This document shows, piece by piece, positions 1-12,107 of a stretch of 53,393 nt of DNA; position 1 is the first letter of the stretch; every line of letters starts with the position of its first letter. This DNA is from Marmoricola sp. Leaf446 (GTDB lineage Bacteria; Actinomycetota; Actinomycetes; Propionibacteriales; Nocardioidaceae), in contig NZ_LMRF01000001.1 in assembly GCF_001424755.1 (NCBI RefSeq), positions 1,505,542 through 1,558,934 of the forward strand, given 5' to 3'. The position numbers and the translations under genes are program-made. The notes beneath the pieces are model-generated. The model was not told where the DNA came from, made no database searches, and saw only the letters and a list, made by a program, of their open reading frames with translations.

Positions 1-1
1 C

Positions 2-573
2 GTCCTGGTGTGGGTCTGGGTCTGGATCCAGGTGGCGGGCTCGGTCCGCGACGCGACCCTGGCGCTCGCCGGGCCGGGACGCCGCATCGACGCCTCGGCC
101 ACCGACCTCGCGGGCCGGCTGCGCGACGCCGGCGACACCGTCTCGGGCCTCCCGCTGGTGGGTGACGAGGTCCGCAGCCCCTTCGACGGCGCCGGGGGAG
201 CGGCCGAGGGCATCGCCGGGGCGGGCCGCGACCAGGTCGCCGCGGTGGAGTCGCTCGCCCACTGGTTGGGGATCACCGTGGCCGTCGTACCGATCCTGCT
301 GGTGCTGCTCCTCTGGCTGCCGGGCCGGGTCCGCTTCGTACGCCGCGCCACCGCCGGGCAGCGGTTCCTCGACGCCCGCGCCGACCTCGACCTGTTCGCG
401 CTCCGGGCGATGGCCCACCAGCCGCTGCACGTCCTCGCCCGCGTCGACGACGACCCGGCCGGGGCCTGGCGCCGGGGCGACGCCACCGTCGTCGACCGGC
501 TGGCCCGGCTCGAGCTGAGGTCGGTGGGGCTGAAGCGACCGGCCCCCGGGGCGGGGAGTGGCAGGGTGGGCGC

Positions 574-577
<4 letters not shown>
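2..577 (+). CDS. Membrane protein of unknown function, 5' end missing
   Basis: The frame is open from base 2, so the true start lies before the window. The visible part begins with the end of a hydrophobic stretch (VLVWVWIQVAG). About 80 mostly polar residues follow, then a clear transmembrane segment around bases 268-330 (TVAVVPILLVLLLWL) and a charged, presumably cytoplasmic tail rich in Arg and Asp. This suggests two membrane passes around an external loop. I do not recognise the family. Its stop overlaps the start of the DUF2252 gene in GTGA, so the two are probably translationally coupled and co-transcribed. Confidence 0.7.
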
Positions 578-4525
<3,948 letters not shown>

Positions 4526-4537
4526 GGGGGTGCCCGA

Positions 4538-4568
4538 TTGGGCGCCGGCCCGGGCTCCTTGGTAGTGT
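4538..4568 (+). promoter_or_regulatory. Probable tRNA-Leu promoter
   Basis: TTGGGC at 4538-4543 and TAGTGT at 4563-4568 are separated by 19 bases. The expected start of transcription is a few bases before the tRNA 5' end at 4580. Confidence 0.5.
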
Positions 4569-4579
4569 TCCCCTCGCTC

Positions 4580-4664
4580 GTCCGGGTGGCGGAATAGGCA
4601 GACGCGCTAGCTTGAGGTGCTAGTCCCCGTATAGGGGGTGGGGGTTCAAGTCCCCCCTCGGACA
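4580..4664 (+). tRNA. tRNA-Leu, anticodon GAG
   Basis: The gene folds as a type II tRNA. Acceptor arms are at 4580-4586 and 4657-4663 with one G-T pair. The anticodon stem CTAGC/GCTAG encloses the loop TTGAGGT (4612-4618), with anticodon GAG at 4614-4616. A long variable arm (CCCC/GGGG) and a five-pair T stem around TTCAAGT follow. CCA is not encoded. It reads CUC and CUU leucine codons. Confidence 0.97.
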
Positions 4665-4668
4665 CAGC

Positions 4669-4699
4669 ACGATGGGCCCCGCACCGCGGGGCCCATCGT
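4669..4699. terminator. Shared hairpin between tRNA-Leu and the convergent GAF gene
   Basis: A perfect 14-base inverted repeat (arms 4669-4682 and 4686-4699) encloses a three-base loop. It starts five bases after the tRNA, and its last base is within the stop codon of the minus-strand GAF gene. There is no T-tract on either side, as is common in high-GC actinobacteria. Confidence 0.75.
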
Positions 4700-5274
4700 C
4701 ATGTCCCGGACGTGTGGCGCCTGCCCCACCGGTCCAGGCCCGACCGCAGGGCTGCCGCCCGGCTGGTCTCCAGCTCGGTGACGACCTGTGCGGCCAGGTC
4801 GTCCAGCCGTGCGACCGTGGCGACGGGCAGCTCGCGGGGGTGGTCGTCGAACACGCAGAGCGTGCCGATGACGAAGCCCGAGGGCGCGACGAGCGGGTGC
4901 GCGCCGTAGAAGCGGACGTGGGCCCACCTGCCGTTGACGAACGGGTTGTCCGCCCAGCGCTCGTCGACCGACGCGTCGGCGACGTGGACGGTGCGACCGG
5001 CGTCGATGATCGCACCGCACATGGAGTCCCCGCGGTGGTGGAAGGTGACCTCCGCGCCCACCGCGGCCACGGTCCGCTGCGTGGTCGACCCCATCAGGTT
5101 GATCGCGGCAGCGGGCACGTCCGCGACACGGGCGGCCCGCAGCGCGAGGTCCTGCAACCAGGGGGCACCTTGCGGGACGTGGTTGTAACGGCCCACCTCC
5201 TGGTCCCGGTCGACCGTGGTCGCGAGCGGGACCAGGGGGACGGTCGGAGACGTCGCGCACTTCACTCTGATCAC
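4699..5274 (-). CDS. GAF domain-containing protein
   Basis: The 191-residue protein is almost entirely one GAF domain, roughly residues 35-170. Its landmarks are PAAAINLMG, the SMCGAII segment, VHVADASVDERWADNP, RFYGAHPLV and GFVIGTLCVFDD. GAF domains bind small ligands or chromophores or sense redox state. No output domain is fused, so it may signal through a partner or be a stand-alone sensor. The N terminus is uncertain: GTG 5274 or GTG 5265 are both possible and neither has a strong ribosome site. Confidence 0.75.
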   Translation of the reverse strand: MIRVKCATSPTVPLVPLATTVDRDQEVGRYNHVPQGAPWLQDLALRAARVADVPAAAINLMGSTTQRTVAAVGAEVTFHHRGDSMCGAIIDAGRTVHVADASVDERWADNPFVNGRWAHVRFYGAHPLVAPSGFVIGTLCVFDDHPRELPVATVARLDDLAAQVVTELETSRAAALRSGLDRWGRRHTSGT

Positions 5275-5429
5275 GGTGACTCCCAGCTGGCCTGGCCCGA
5301 GACCGGAGGGACCCGAGGACGGTGCGCGCGGCACCGACCCGGGTGTGACGGGGAGATCATGGCACCGGGATCGGACATCTCCGGGCGAATGCCGTGGTGG
5401 TCTAGTCGGTGGTCCAGGACCCGTGCCCG

Positions 5430-6605
5430 TCAGCCCGCGGCCTGCAGCTCGTCGGCGTCCTGCCGGGCGACGCCCGGCCAGCCGATGCTGGGGTCGTGGC
5501 CCCGGAAGTTGGACAGCCACCAGCCCCAGTCCTCGGGCACGAGGGTGAAGGGGTCGTCGTGCCCGAGCTCGCGCGCGGCCCAGACGGGCCAGTGTGGGTT
5601 GGCCAGGGCCGGACGTCCCAGCAGCACGAGGTCGACCTTGTCCTCCCGGATGGCCCGGTCGGCGTTCTGGGGGACGCCGAGGTTCCAGCTCACGGTGGCC
5701 GGGATGCCGACCTCCGCGCGGACGCGGGCGCCGCGCTCGACCCAGGCCGACGGGGTCGGGAAGAACGCGTCGCGCATGTCGTCGGTGTTGCCACCCATCG
5801 AGAGGTCGATCATGTCCAGGCCGTGGTCCTTGAGCCAGCGCACGACCTCGATCGACTCCTCGAACTGCGCGCCGTCGGGGTGGAAGTCGTCGCACCCGAG
5901 ACGAGCGGTGAGGGGGAGGTCCTCGGGCCAGACCTCGCGCACCGCGTCGAGGGCTTCGAGGAGGAACCGGGCGCGGTTCTCCAGGCTGCCGCCGTAGGCG
6001 TCGGTGCGCTTGTTGGCCAGGGGGGAGTAGAAGCTCGCCCCGAGGTAGCCGTGGGCGAAGTGCATCTCCAGCCAGCGGTAGCCGGCCTCGTGGGCCCGTA
6101 CCGCGGCCTCGGCGTACTGCCGGTGGATCGTCCTGATCTCGTCCACGCTGAGGGGGTGCACCGGGTAGGGCCGCTTCTCGAAGCCGTAGGGCACGTCCGA
6201 GGGCCCCACCACCTGCCAGCCCTCCGGGTGGTCGGGCGGGAGCTGGGAGCCGAGCATGCCGCCGACCCACGGCTTGAGCTCGCTGCCGTTGCGGCCGGTG
6301 TGGCCGAGCTGGATCCCCGCGACCGAACCCATCTCGTCGATGATGGAGGTGACCCGGCGGTGTCCCTCGACCTGGTCGTCCTTCCAGATGCCCGCACAGT
6401 GGGGCGTCGTACGTCCGTCCGGGGTGATGGCCACCTGCTCGGGGTAGATCAGCCCGAACCCGCCGGCGGCTCGGGCGCCGAGGTACATGACGTGGAAGTC
6501 GTCCATGTGGCCGTCGGTCGAGCGGTACATCGTCATGGGGGACATGGCGATGCGGTTGCGCAGCGTCACGCCCTTGAGCGTGTACGGCGAGAAGAGGTGG
6601 GGCAT
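5430..6605 (-). CDS. NADH:flavin oxidoreductase, Old Yellow Enzyme family
   Basis: The 391-residue FMN enzyme has the (beta/alpha)8 barrel of ene-reductases. Seen in order are an N-terminal LKNR-like start (TLRNRIAMSPMTMY), GIQLGHTGRNG, MHFAHGYLGASFYSP followed by NKRTDAYGGSLENRARF, and LLGRPALANPHWP near the end. The pattern resembles the YqjM/NemA group, which reduces activated C=C bonds with NAD(P)H. The physiological substrate cannot be told from sequence. ATG 6605 begins the conserved domain directly; an upstream in-frame extension to 6674 has no family support. Confidence 0.9.
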   Translation of the reverse strand: MPHLFSPYTLKGVTLRNRIAMSPMTMYRSTDGHMDDFHVMYLGARAAGGFGLIYPEQVAITPDGRTTPHCAGIWKDDQVEGHRRVTSIIDEMGSVAGIQLGHTGRNGSELKPWVGGMLGSQLPPDHPEGWQVVGPSDVPYGFEKRPYPVHPLSVDEIRTIHRQYAEAAVRAHEAGYRWLEMHFAHGYLGASFYSPLANKRTDAYGGSLENRARFLLEALDAVREVWPEDLPLTARLGCDDFHPDGAQFEESIEVVRWLKDHGLDMIDLSMGGNTDDMRDAFFPTPSAWVERGARVRAEVGIPATVSWNLGVPQNADRAIREDKVDLVLLGRPALANPHWPVWAARELGHDDPFTLVPEDWGWWLSNFRGHDPSIGWPGVARQDADELQAAG

Positions 6606-6852
6606 CGAGGGCCTCGGTTTCCGTCGGGGGCTGTGGCGCCAGTACAGGTCCACCCGGATTCCCCACCGTGTCATCGGGGTGACATCCGCGGAACATCGAC
6701 CTCACGACCTCACGCCGTGACCGGCGCCACACGAGTGCTCGGCGGGCAGTGCGGGGGCTGCGCGGGGCGTGCGTGTGGCGGGACTCACGGGTCGACCACC
6801 CGGCCGCGACCCGGCGCCCGGTCGGTCCCCTGGTGGCTGCCAGCCTGGTGCC

Positions 6853-7734
6853 GTGATCGTCGATCCACGGTTGAGACCCACGCGCGCGGGCGCGAGCTTC
6901 CTGGTCACCATCGGGCTGGTGGTGCTCTGGGACGTCGCGGTGACGGCGACGTTCTTCGCGCGGCCGGGCTGGTTCAGCGACGGCGAGTTCCCCTTCGCGC
7001 TGTTCGGCAGCGCGATCGCGCTGTTCATCGGCGTGTCCATCAACGCGGCGTACGGCCGGTGGTGGGAGGCACGCACGCTGTGGGGCCAGGTGGTCAACTC
7101 CTCGCGGAGCCTGGGCAGGCAGGCGGTCACCACGATCGGGGACCAGGGCGCGGCTCGCGCGGTCGTCCAGGCCCAGATCGCCTACGTGCACGCGCTGCGC
7201 ACGTCGCTGCGCGGGCAGGACCTCCCGCACGAGGCGTCCGTGCACCTGCCCGACGCCCCGGACCCCGACGACCCCCGGGTGGCCGACACGCCGACGGCCA
7301 TCCTGGCGCGGTGCGGGGACATCCTCGCCCGGTCCCGGGCCCGGGACGACGTCTCGGAGCTGGCCCGGGTGCAGCTGGAGTCGACGCTGGTGGCGCTCAC
7401 CGACGCCCAGGGAGGGTTGGAGCGGATCAAGAACACGCCGCTGCCGGTGCAGTACCGGGTCCTGCCCAGCCTGTTCGCGCGGCTGTTCTGCCTGGTGCTG
7501 CCGTTCGCGGTGGTGCACGACCTGATGTGGGCCACGCCCGTGGGGTCGGCGCTGATCAGCTTCATGTTCCTGATCACGGTCAAGGTCGGCACCGACCTGG
7601 CCGACCCCTTCACCGACGGGGTCCACGACGTGCCCATGACGACGCTGTGCCGCACCATCGAGATCGACCTGCTGCGCCTGATCCGTGAGGAGGCTCCTCC
7701 GCGGCTCACCCCGACCGACAGCGTCCTGTGGTGA
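6853..7734 (+). CDS. Bestrophin family (UPF0187) ion channel
   Basis: The 293-residue membrane protein has the bestrophin layout: an N-terminal membrane pair (VTIGLVVLWDVAVTATFF and FALFGSAIALFIGVSI), NAAYGRWWEARTLWG, an acidic and polar middle, and a second membrane region near residues 205-245 with DLADPF after it. Bacterial bestrophins form pentameric channels; ion selectivity cannot be predicted here. GTG 6853 fits the usual family start. CAGCCT six bases upstream is a weak -10 candidate. Confidence 0.85.
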   Translation: MIVDPRLRPTRAGASFLVTIGLVVLWDVAVTATFFARPGWFSDGEFPFALFGSAIALFIGVSINAAYGRWWEARTLWGQVVNSSRSLGRQAVTTIGDQGAARAVVQAQIAYVHALRTSLRGQDLPHEASVHLPDAPDPDDPRVADTPTAILARCGDILARSRARDDVSELARVQLESTLVALTDAQGGLERIKNTPLPVQYRVLPSLFARLFCLVLPFAVVHDLMWATPVGSALISFMFLITVKVGTDLADPFTDGVHDVPMTTLCRTIEIDLLRLIREEAPPRLTPTDSVLW

Positions 7735-7752
7735 GGTGGCCCCGCCGCCGGG

Positions 7753-8211
7753 TCAGCCCGTGATGGCGCGAGGCGTCCACGTCGAGGTGTAGGTCAGCCC
7801 GCTGCGACGGAACAGCTGGGTGACGGGGCAGCGACGCTCGAGCTCGGCCACGAAGTGGTCGAAGGTCTCGCCCTGCGCGTCGGTCTCCACGGTGGCCTGG
7901 ACGGTCACCGAGGTGAAGTTGGCGTTGCCCTCGGCGCCGCCGACGAACACCGAGGGGTCGAGGTCGCCCTGGGCGGTGAAGCTGAAGGATCCGACCCGGA
8001 TGCCGAGGTCCTTGGCCACCAGCTGGGCGCTGATCTGGTTGCACGAGGTCAGGGCGCCCAGGGTGTAGGCCAGCGGGCTGGGCGCGGAGTCCTCGCCCCC
8101 GAAGGCCGGGTAGGTGTCGGAGGTGAACCGGTGCGAGCGGTCGCCCTGGACGGTGATGTCCTGGGCGACGCCCGATCCGGTGCTGTCGACGGCGAAGGGG
8201 ACGGTGGACAT
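7753..8211 (-). CDS. OsmC family peroxiredoxin-like protein
   Basis: The 152-residue protein follows the OsmC fold. A beta-rich N terminus leads to the central helix segment PSPLAYTLGALTSCNQISAQL with the first conserved Cys, and RRCPVTQLF near residue 130 provides the second. These proteins reduce organic hydroperoxides through the two cysteines. ATG 8211 has GGAG five bases upstream; ATG 8229 lies inside a palindrome and has no ribosome site. An operator-like inverted repeat sits upstream. Confidence 0.9.
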   Translation of the reverse strand: MSTVPFAVDSTGSGVAQDITVQGDRSHRFTSDTYPAFGGEDSAPSPLAYTLGALTSCNQISAQLVAKDLGIRVGSFSFTAQGDLDPSVFVGGAEGNANFTSVTVQATVETDAQGETFDHFVAELERRCPVTQLFRRSGLTYTSTWTPRAITG

Positions 8212-8227
8212 GAGGGCTCCGATCAGC

Positions 8228-8249
8228 ATGTAAGTGGATCTACATACTA
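8228..8249 (-). promoter_or_regulatory. Operator-like palindrome and -10 of the osmC-like gene
   Basis: ATGTA-N8-TACAT spans 8228-8245 in an unusually AT-rich patch. It overlaps by two bases a TAGTAT hexamer on the minus strand (8244-8249), placing it across the expected start of transcription. This is the position expected of a repressor site, for example of a MarR/OhrR-type peroxide sensor. No such regulator is in the window. Confidence 0.5.
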
Positions 8250-8296
8250 CTGATTGCTGGTGGCGACCCCATTGCGGGTCCGGGTCCTCGGAGGCC

Positions 8297-10678
8297 TCAG
8301 CTCAGCTGGGTCGGGGCGACGTACCGCTTGGGCTCGGTGCCGCCGTCAGGCGACTCGTCGCTCGAGGTGCCCAGGGGACGCCCCTGCGACGGGGCGTCGA
8401 CGGCCGACGGGACCAGGCGCACGATGATCGACTTGTACGCCGGCTGGTTGCTGCCGATCGCCTTGGAGTCCAGCGAGACCAGCGGGTTGGTCTCGGGGTA
8501 GTACGCCGCCGCGCAGCCGACGGGCGTGTCGTAGGAGACCACCCGGAACCGCTCGACCGTGCGGGTCGAGCCGTCCTCCCACTCGCTGACGATGTCCACG
8601 TGCTGGCCGTCTCGCAGGCCCTGCGACTCGATGTCGCGCGGGCTGAGGAAGACCACCTGCCGCCCGTCCTTGACGCCGCGGTAGCGGTCGTCGAGGCCGT
8701 AGATGACGGTGTTGAACTGGTCGTGGGAGCGCATCGTCTGCAGCAGCAGGCGGCCCTCGGGCACCTGGAGCACCTCGGTGGGGCTCACCGTGAAGACCGC
8801 GCGCTGCACGTCGGTCTCGAAGGTGCGGGTGTCCCGCGGCGGGTGCGGCATGACGAACCCGCCCGGCTGGTCGACCTTCTCCTCGTAGCCCGCGCAGCCC
8901 GGCACCATCCGACCGATGCGGCGCCGCAGCTGGCGGTAGTCGTCGCGGAACTCCGCCCACGGGATGCCGTGGCGGTCGCCCAGCGTCGCCATCGCGGTGG
9001 AGGCGATGATGTCGACCTCGGAGCGCAGGTGGGGGGAGGCGGGCTCGAGCGGCCCCTGGGAGGCGTGGACCGAGCACACCGAGTCCTCGACGGTCACCCG
9101 TTGCGGTCGCCCGCCGGTCAGGTCCTTCTCGCTGCGACCCAGCGGCGGCAGGATCAGCGCCACCTTGCCGTGCACGAGGTGGGACCGGTTGGGCTTGGTG
9201 GACACCTGCACCGTGAGGTCGGCCCGCCGCAGGGCGTCCTCGGTCACGGTGGTGTCCGACATGGCGCCGACGAAGTTGCCGCCGAGCCCGAAGAAGACCT
9301 TGGCCCGCCCGTCGCGGAAGGCCTTCACGGCCGCCACGGCGTCGAGGCCGTGCTCGCGCGGGGGCTCGAAGCCGAACTCGTCGCGCAGCGCGTCGAGGAA
9401 GTGCGCCGGCGGCCGCTCCCAGATCCCCATGGTGCGGTCGCCCTGCACGTTGGAGTGGCCGCGGACCGGGAAGAGCCCGGCGCCGGGCTTGCCGATGTTG
9501 CCCTGGAGGAAGGCGAGGTTGGAGATCTCCTTGACGTTGGCGACGCCGTTGCGGTGCTGGGTGATGCCCATCGCCCAGCAGTAGACCGTCCTGCGGGAGC
9601 CGGCGATCATGCGGGCGGCCTCCTCGATCTGCTCGCGGGGGAGTCCGGTCGCCTCCAGGACGAGGTCCCAGTCGAGCGCGCGCAGGTGCTCGGCGTACGC
9701 CTCGAAGCCGTGGGTGTGCTGCTCGATGAAGTCACGGTCGAGCGCGCCCCACTCCAGCAGCAACGAGGCGATCGCCTGGAACAGCGCCAGATCGCCGTTG
9801 ATGCGCACCGGCAGGTAAAGATCGGCCATGGTGGTGCCGCGGCCGACCACGCCCCGGGGGTTCTGGGGGTTCTTGAAGCGGACCAGGCCCGCCTCCTTGA
9901 GCGGGTTGATCGCGATGATCCTGGCGCCGTTCTTCTTCGCGATCTCGAGAGCGCTGAGCATCCGCGGGTGGTTGGTGCCCGGGTTCTGCCCCGCGATCAC
10001 CAGCACCTCGGCGTCGTGGACGTCGTCGAGGGTGACCGAGGCCTTGCCGATGCCGATCACCTCGGCCAGCCCGACCGAGGTCGACTCGTGGCACATGTTG
10101 GAGCAGTCGGGCAGGTTGTTGGTGCCGTAGGCGCGGACGAAGAGCTGGAACGCGAACGCCGCCTCGTTGGAGACCTTGCCCGAGGTGTAGAAGACCGCCT
10201 CGTCGGGGGAGTCGAGCCCGTTGAGGTGCTCACCGATCAGCCCGAACGCGTCGTCCCAGGCGATCGGCTCGTAGTGCGTGCCGCCCTCGCGCAGCACCAT
10301 CGGCTCGGTGATGCGCCCCTGCTGGCCCAGCCAGTAGTCGGTGCGGCCCTCGAGCTCCGCGACCGGGTGGGCGGCCCAGAACTCCGGCCCGGCACGCCGC
10401 AGCATCACCTCGTCGGTGACGGCCTTGACGCCGTTCTCGCAGAACTCGGCGGTGTGGCGGTGCTCCGGCGACGGGTCGGGCCACGCGCAGCCCTGGCAGT
10501 CGAACCCGTCGGCCTGGTTGAGCTGGAGCAGGGTCTGCGCCGTACGGCGTACGCCCATCCCCTCGAGCGCACGCTTCATGCTGACCGCGACCGCGGTCGG
10601 GCCCGCCGCGTGGTCCTCGGGGTGGGTCACGGACAGCTCGGACTCGTCGATGTCGACCTGGGGTGCCTTGCGGCTCAT
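8297..10678 (-). CDS. FdhF/YdeP family molybdopterin oxidoreductase
   Basis: The 793-residue protein belongs to the bis-MGD molybdopterin family. N-terminal cysteines (CQGC, Cys61 and Cys64, plus Cys80) may hold a cluster. The metal-ligand region DCSNMCHESTSVGL places Cys196 where FdhF carries selenocysteine. Typical pterin-binding stretches follow (VIAGQNPGTNHPRML, GLFPVRGHSNVQGDRTMG, RSHDQFNTVIYG). Formate dehydrogenase activity is the usual guess for the family, but the substrate is uncertain. No fdhD, diaphorase or electron-transfer gene is adjacent. ATG 10678 has AGAGG eight bases upstream. Confidence 0.88.
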   Translation of the reverse strand: MSRKAPQVDIDESELSVTHPEDHAAGPTAVAVSMKRALEGMGVRRTAQTLLQLNQADGFDCQGCAWPDPSPEHRHTAEFCENGVKAVTDEVMLRRAGPEFWAAHPVAELEGRTDYWLGQQGRITEPMVLREGGTHYEPIAWDDAFGLIGEHLNGLDSPDEAVFYTSGKVSNEAAFAFQLFVRAYGTNNLPDCSNMCHESTSVGLAEVIGIGKASVTLDDVHDAEVLVIAGQNPGTNHPRMLSALEIAKKNGARIIAINPLKEAGLVRFKNPQNPRGVVGRGTTMADLYLPVRINGDLALFQAIASLLLEWGALDRDFIEQHTHGFEAYAEHLRALDWDLVLEATGLPREQIEEAARMIAGSRRTVYCWAMGITQHRNGVANVKEISNLAFLQGNIGKPGAGLFPVRGHSNVQGDRTMGIWERPPAHFLDALRDEFGFEPPREHGLDAVAAVKAFRDGRAKVFFGLGGNFVGAMSDTTVTEDALRRADLTVQVSTKPNRSHLVHGKVALILPPLGRSEKDLTGGRPQRVTVEDSVCSVHASQGPLEPASPHLRSEVDIIASTAMATLGDRHGIPWAEFRDDYRQLRRRIGRMVPGCAGYEEKVDQPGGFVMPHPPRDTRTFETDVQRAVFTVSPTEVLQVPEGRLLLQTMRSHDQFNTVIYGLDDRYRGVKDGRQVVFLSPRDIESQGLRDGQHVDIVSEWEDGSTRTVERFRVVSYDTPVGCAAAYYPETNPLVSLDSKAIGSNQPAYKSIIVRLVPSAVDAPSQGRPLGTSSDESPDGGTEPKRYVAPTQLS

Positions 10679-10801
10679 GGGATGCGCCTCTCGTCGGGTG
10701 CACGCTGTACCCGCCGCGGCGCCCGACATGTCAGGTGCCGGGGTGAGCCATCCGACCCGGTCGGGCGGGGCGTCCTGCACACCGGAGGGTGGTCGGTGCG
10801 C

Positions 10802-10807
10802 TAGTTT
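10802..10807 (+). promoter_or_regulatory. -10 element for the lipoprotein pair
   Basis: TAGTTT lies 31 bases before the ATG at 10839. A GGAGG at 10828-10832 shows that this transcript has an ordinary leader, unlike most promoters in the window. Confidence 0.5.
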
Positions 10808-10838
10808 CCGCGGACCGGCACCGACTCGGAGGCACCCC

Positions 10839-11501
10839 ATGCGCAGGACCACGGCAGCACCCGCCCTGATCTGCCTCGCGCTGCTCGTCGGCGCCACCGG
10901 CTGTGGCGGCGAGGAGCCACCGGCGGCCGAGCCCTCGGGATCGCCGTCCACCCCCGGCGGGTCGGACGCGTCGTCGCCGTCCTCGTCCTCATCCTCGTCC
11001 CCGTCGGCCTCGTCGTCCGGCACCCCGTCGGCCTCGGCCAGCGCCTCGGCCAGCACCCCGCCCTTCACGGGCGACCTCCGGCCCGACGACGGCGGACCGG
11101 GCGAGGGCAACGGGCTCGGCGTCACCGGCGTGCGGGTCGGCCGGCAGGACGGGTTCGACCGGGTCGTGTTCGACCTCGGCGGCACCGGCACCCCCGGCTG
11201 GCGGGTGTCCTACGTCGCCCGGCCGGTCCAGGACGGGTCCGGCGACCCGGTGCGGATCGCCGGGTCGGCGTACCTCCAGGTCGACCTGCGCGGTCTGGGG
11301 ATGCCCTCGGACACCGGCGTCCCGGAGTTCGGCGACAGCACGACCCGCGTCCGCGGCACCGGCGGCATCGCCGAGGTGGCCCCCGGGTCCGTCTTCGAGG
11401 GCCAGCAGCAGGCGTTCATCGGCCTGACCGGCTCCCGGCGCCCGTTCCGCGTCTTCGCGCTCACCGGTCCCACGCGGGTCGTCGTGGACGTCCGCTCGTG
11501 A
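10839..11501 (+). CDS. AMIN-like domain lipoprotein
   Basis: The 220-residue protein starts with a lipoprotein signal ending in GATGC, with Cys22 as lipidation site. A very Ser-rich linker of about 50 residues follows. The C-terminal part, about residues 75-220, resembles actinobacterial AMIN-like domains (VTGVRVGRQDGFDRVVFDL, FALTGPTRVVVDVRS), thought to bind cell-wall polymers. It should be anchored on the outer face of the membrane. GGAGG six bases before the ATG fixes the start. It overlaps the next lipoprotein gene by four bases (GTGA). Confidence 0.8.
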   Translation: MRRTTAAPALICLALLVGATGCGGEEPPAAEPSGSPSTPGGSDASSPSSSSSSSPSASSSGTPSASASASASTPPFTGDLRPDDGGPGEGNGLGVTGVRVGRQDGFDRVVFDLGGTGTPGWRVSYVARPVQDGSGDPVRIAGSAYLQVDLRGLGMPSDTGVPEFGDSTTRVRGTGGIAEVAPGSVFEGQQQAFIGLTGSRRPFRVFALTGPTRVVVDVRS

Positions 11502-12082
11502 CCGCCCGCCGGACGGCGCCCCTGCTGGTCGCCGCCGCGGGGAGCCTCCTGCTGGCGGGCTGCGGCGGCGGCGGTGGGAGCGCCGAGGAGCCCGGCTCCA
11601 CGGCATCCGACAGTCCCTCGGCCTCGGCGTCGTCGACGTCCGGACCCTCGGACGGTCCCGGGGCGCTGGCCCAGCTGGGCCGCGATACCGCTGCCGGGAG
11701 CCCGGAGGAGTTCGGCGAGCGGGACCGCTGCGTCAACGCGAGCGACTACGTCTACCTCACCGGCACGCTGGCGGGGGAGTCCGAGACCGATCCGGCCCTC
11801 GCCGCCACGGCCCTGCGCCGCATGGACGCGATCAACGCCGCCATGGTCGGGCAGGTGCCCGAGGACCAGACGGTCGACGCCCTGGCCACCCGCCGCACGA
11901 TCCGGGTGCTGGGCGACGCGCTGCAGGCCGACCCCGGGCTCGACCTGGGCAGCCTGCCCCGCGACGTGGTGGAGAGGATCCTGCCGCTCCAGGACCGCGT
12001 CGCCGGCTTCGTCCAGGCCCAGCGGGCCGACTGCGAGGGCGAGGTCGAAGGCTTCGGCACGGGCCTGCGCCCGCCCGTCTAG
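11498..12082 (+). CDS. Hypothetical lipoprotein
   Basis: The 194-residue product has a signal ending in LLLAGC with Cys22, the same position as in the gene before it. A short Gly/Ser-rich linker is followed by a mainly helical domain with two cysteines (ERDRCVNASDYV and QRADCEGEV) that could form a disulfide. I do not recognise the domain. The GTG start overlaps the upstream stop, so the two lipoproteins are probably made together and may act as a pair. Confidence 0.75.
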   Translation: MTARRTAPLLVAAAGSLLLAGCGGGGGSAEEPGSTASDSPSASASSTSGPSDGPGALAQLGRDTAAGSPEEFGERDRCVNASDYVYLTGTLAGESETDPALAATALRRMDAINAAMVGQVPEDQTVDALATRRTIRVLGDALQADPGLDLGSLPRDVVERILPLQDRVAGFVQAQRADCEGEVEGFGTGLRPPV

Positions 12083-12107
12083 CGAGCGCGCCCGTCGGAC
12101 CTGCGCG

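Noticed and set aside
4580-4664. tRNA-Leu as an integration site for a mobile element
   Set aside because: No integrase, direct repeat of the tRNA 3' end or atypical gene block is seen nearby.
6725-6780. Inverted repeat CGCCACACG/CGTGTGGCG between the Old Yellow Enzyme and bestrophin genes
   Set aside because: The loop is 38 bases and the composition is common in the region; weak evidence for function.
10970-11062. Ser-codon repeat in the first lipoprotein as a contingency microsatellite
   Set aside because: The units are imperfect and in frame, giving a normal low-complexity linker.
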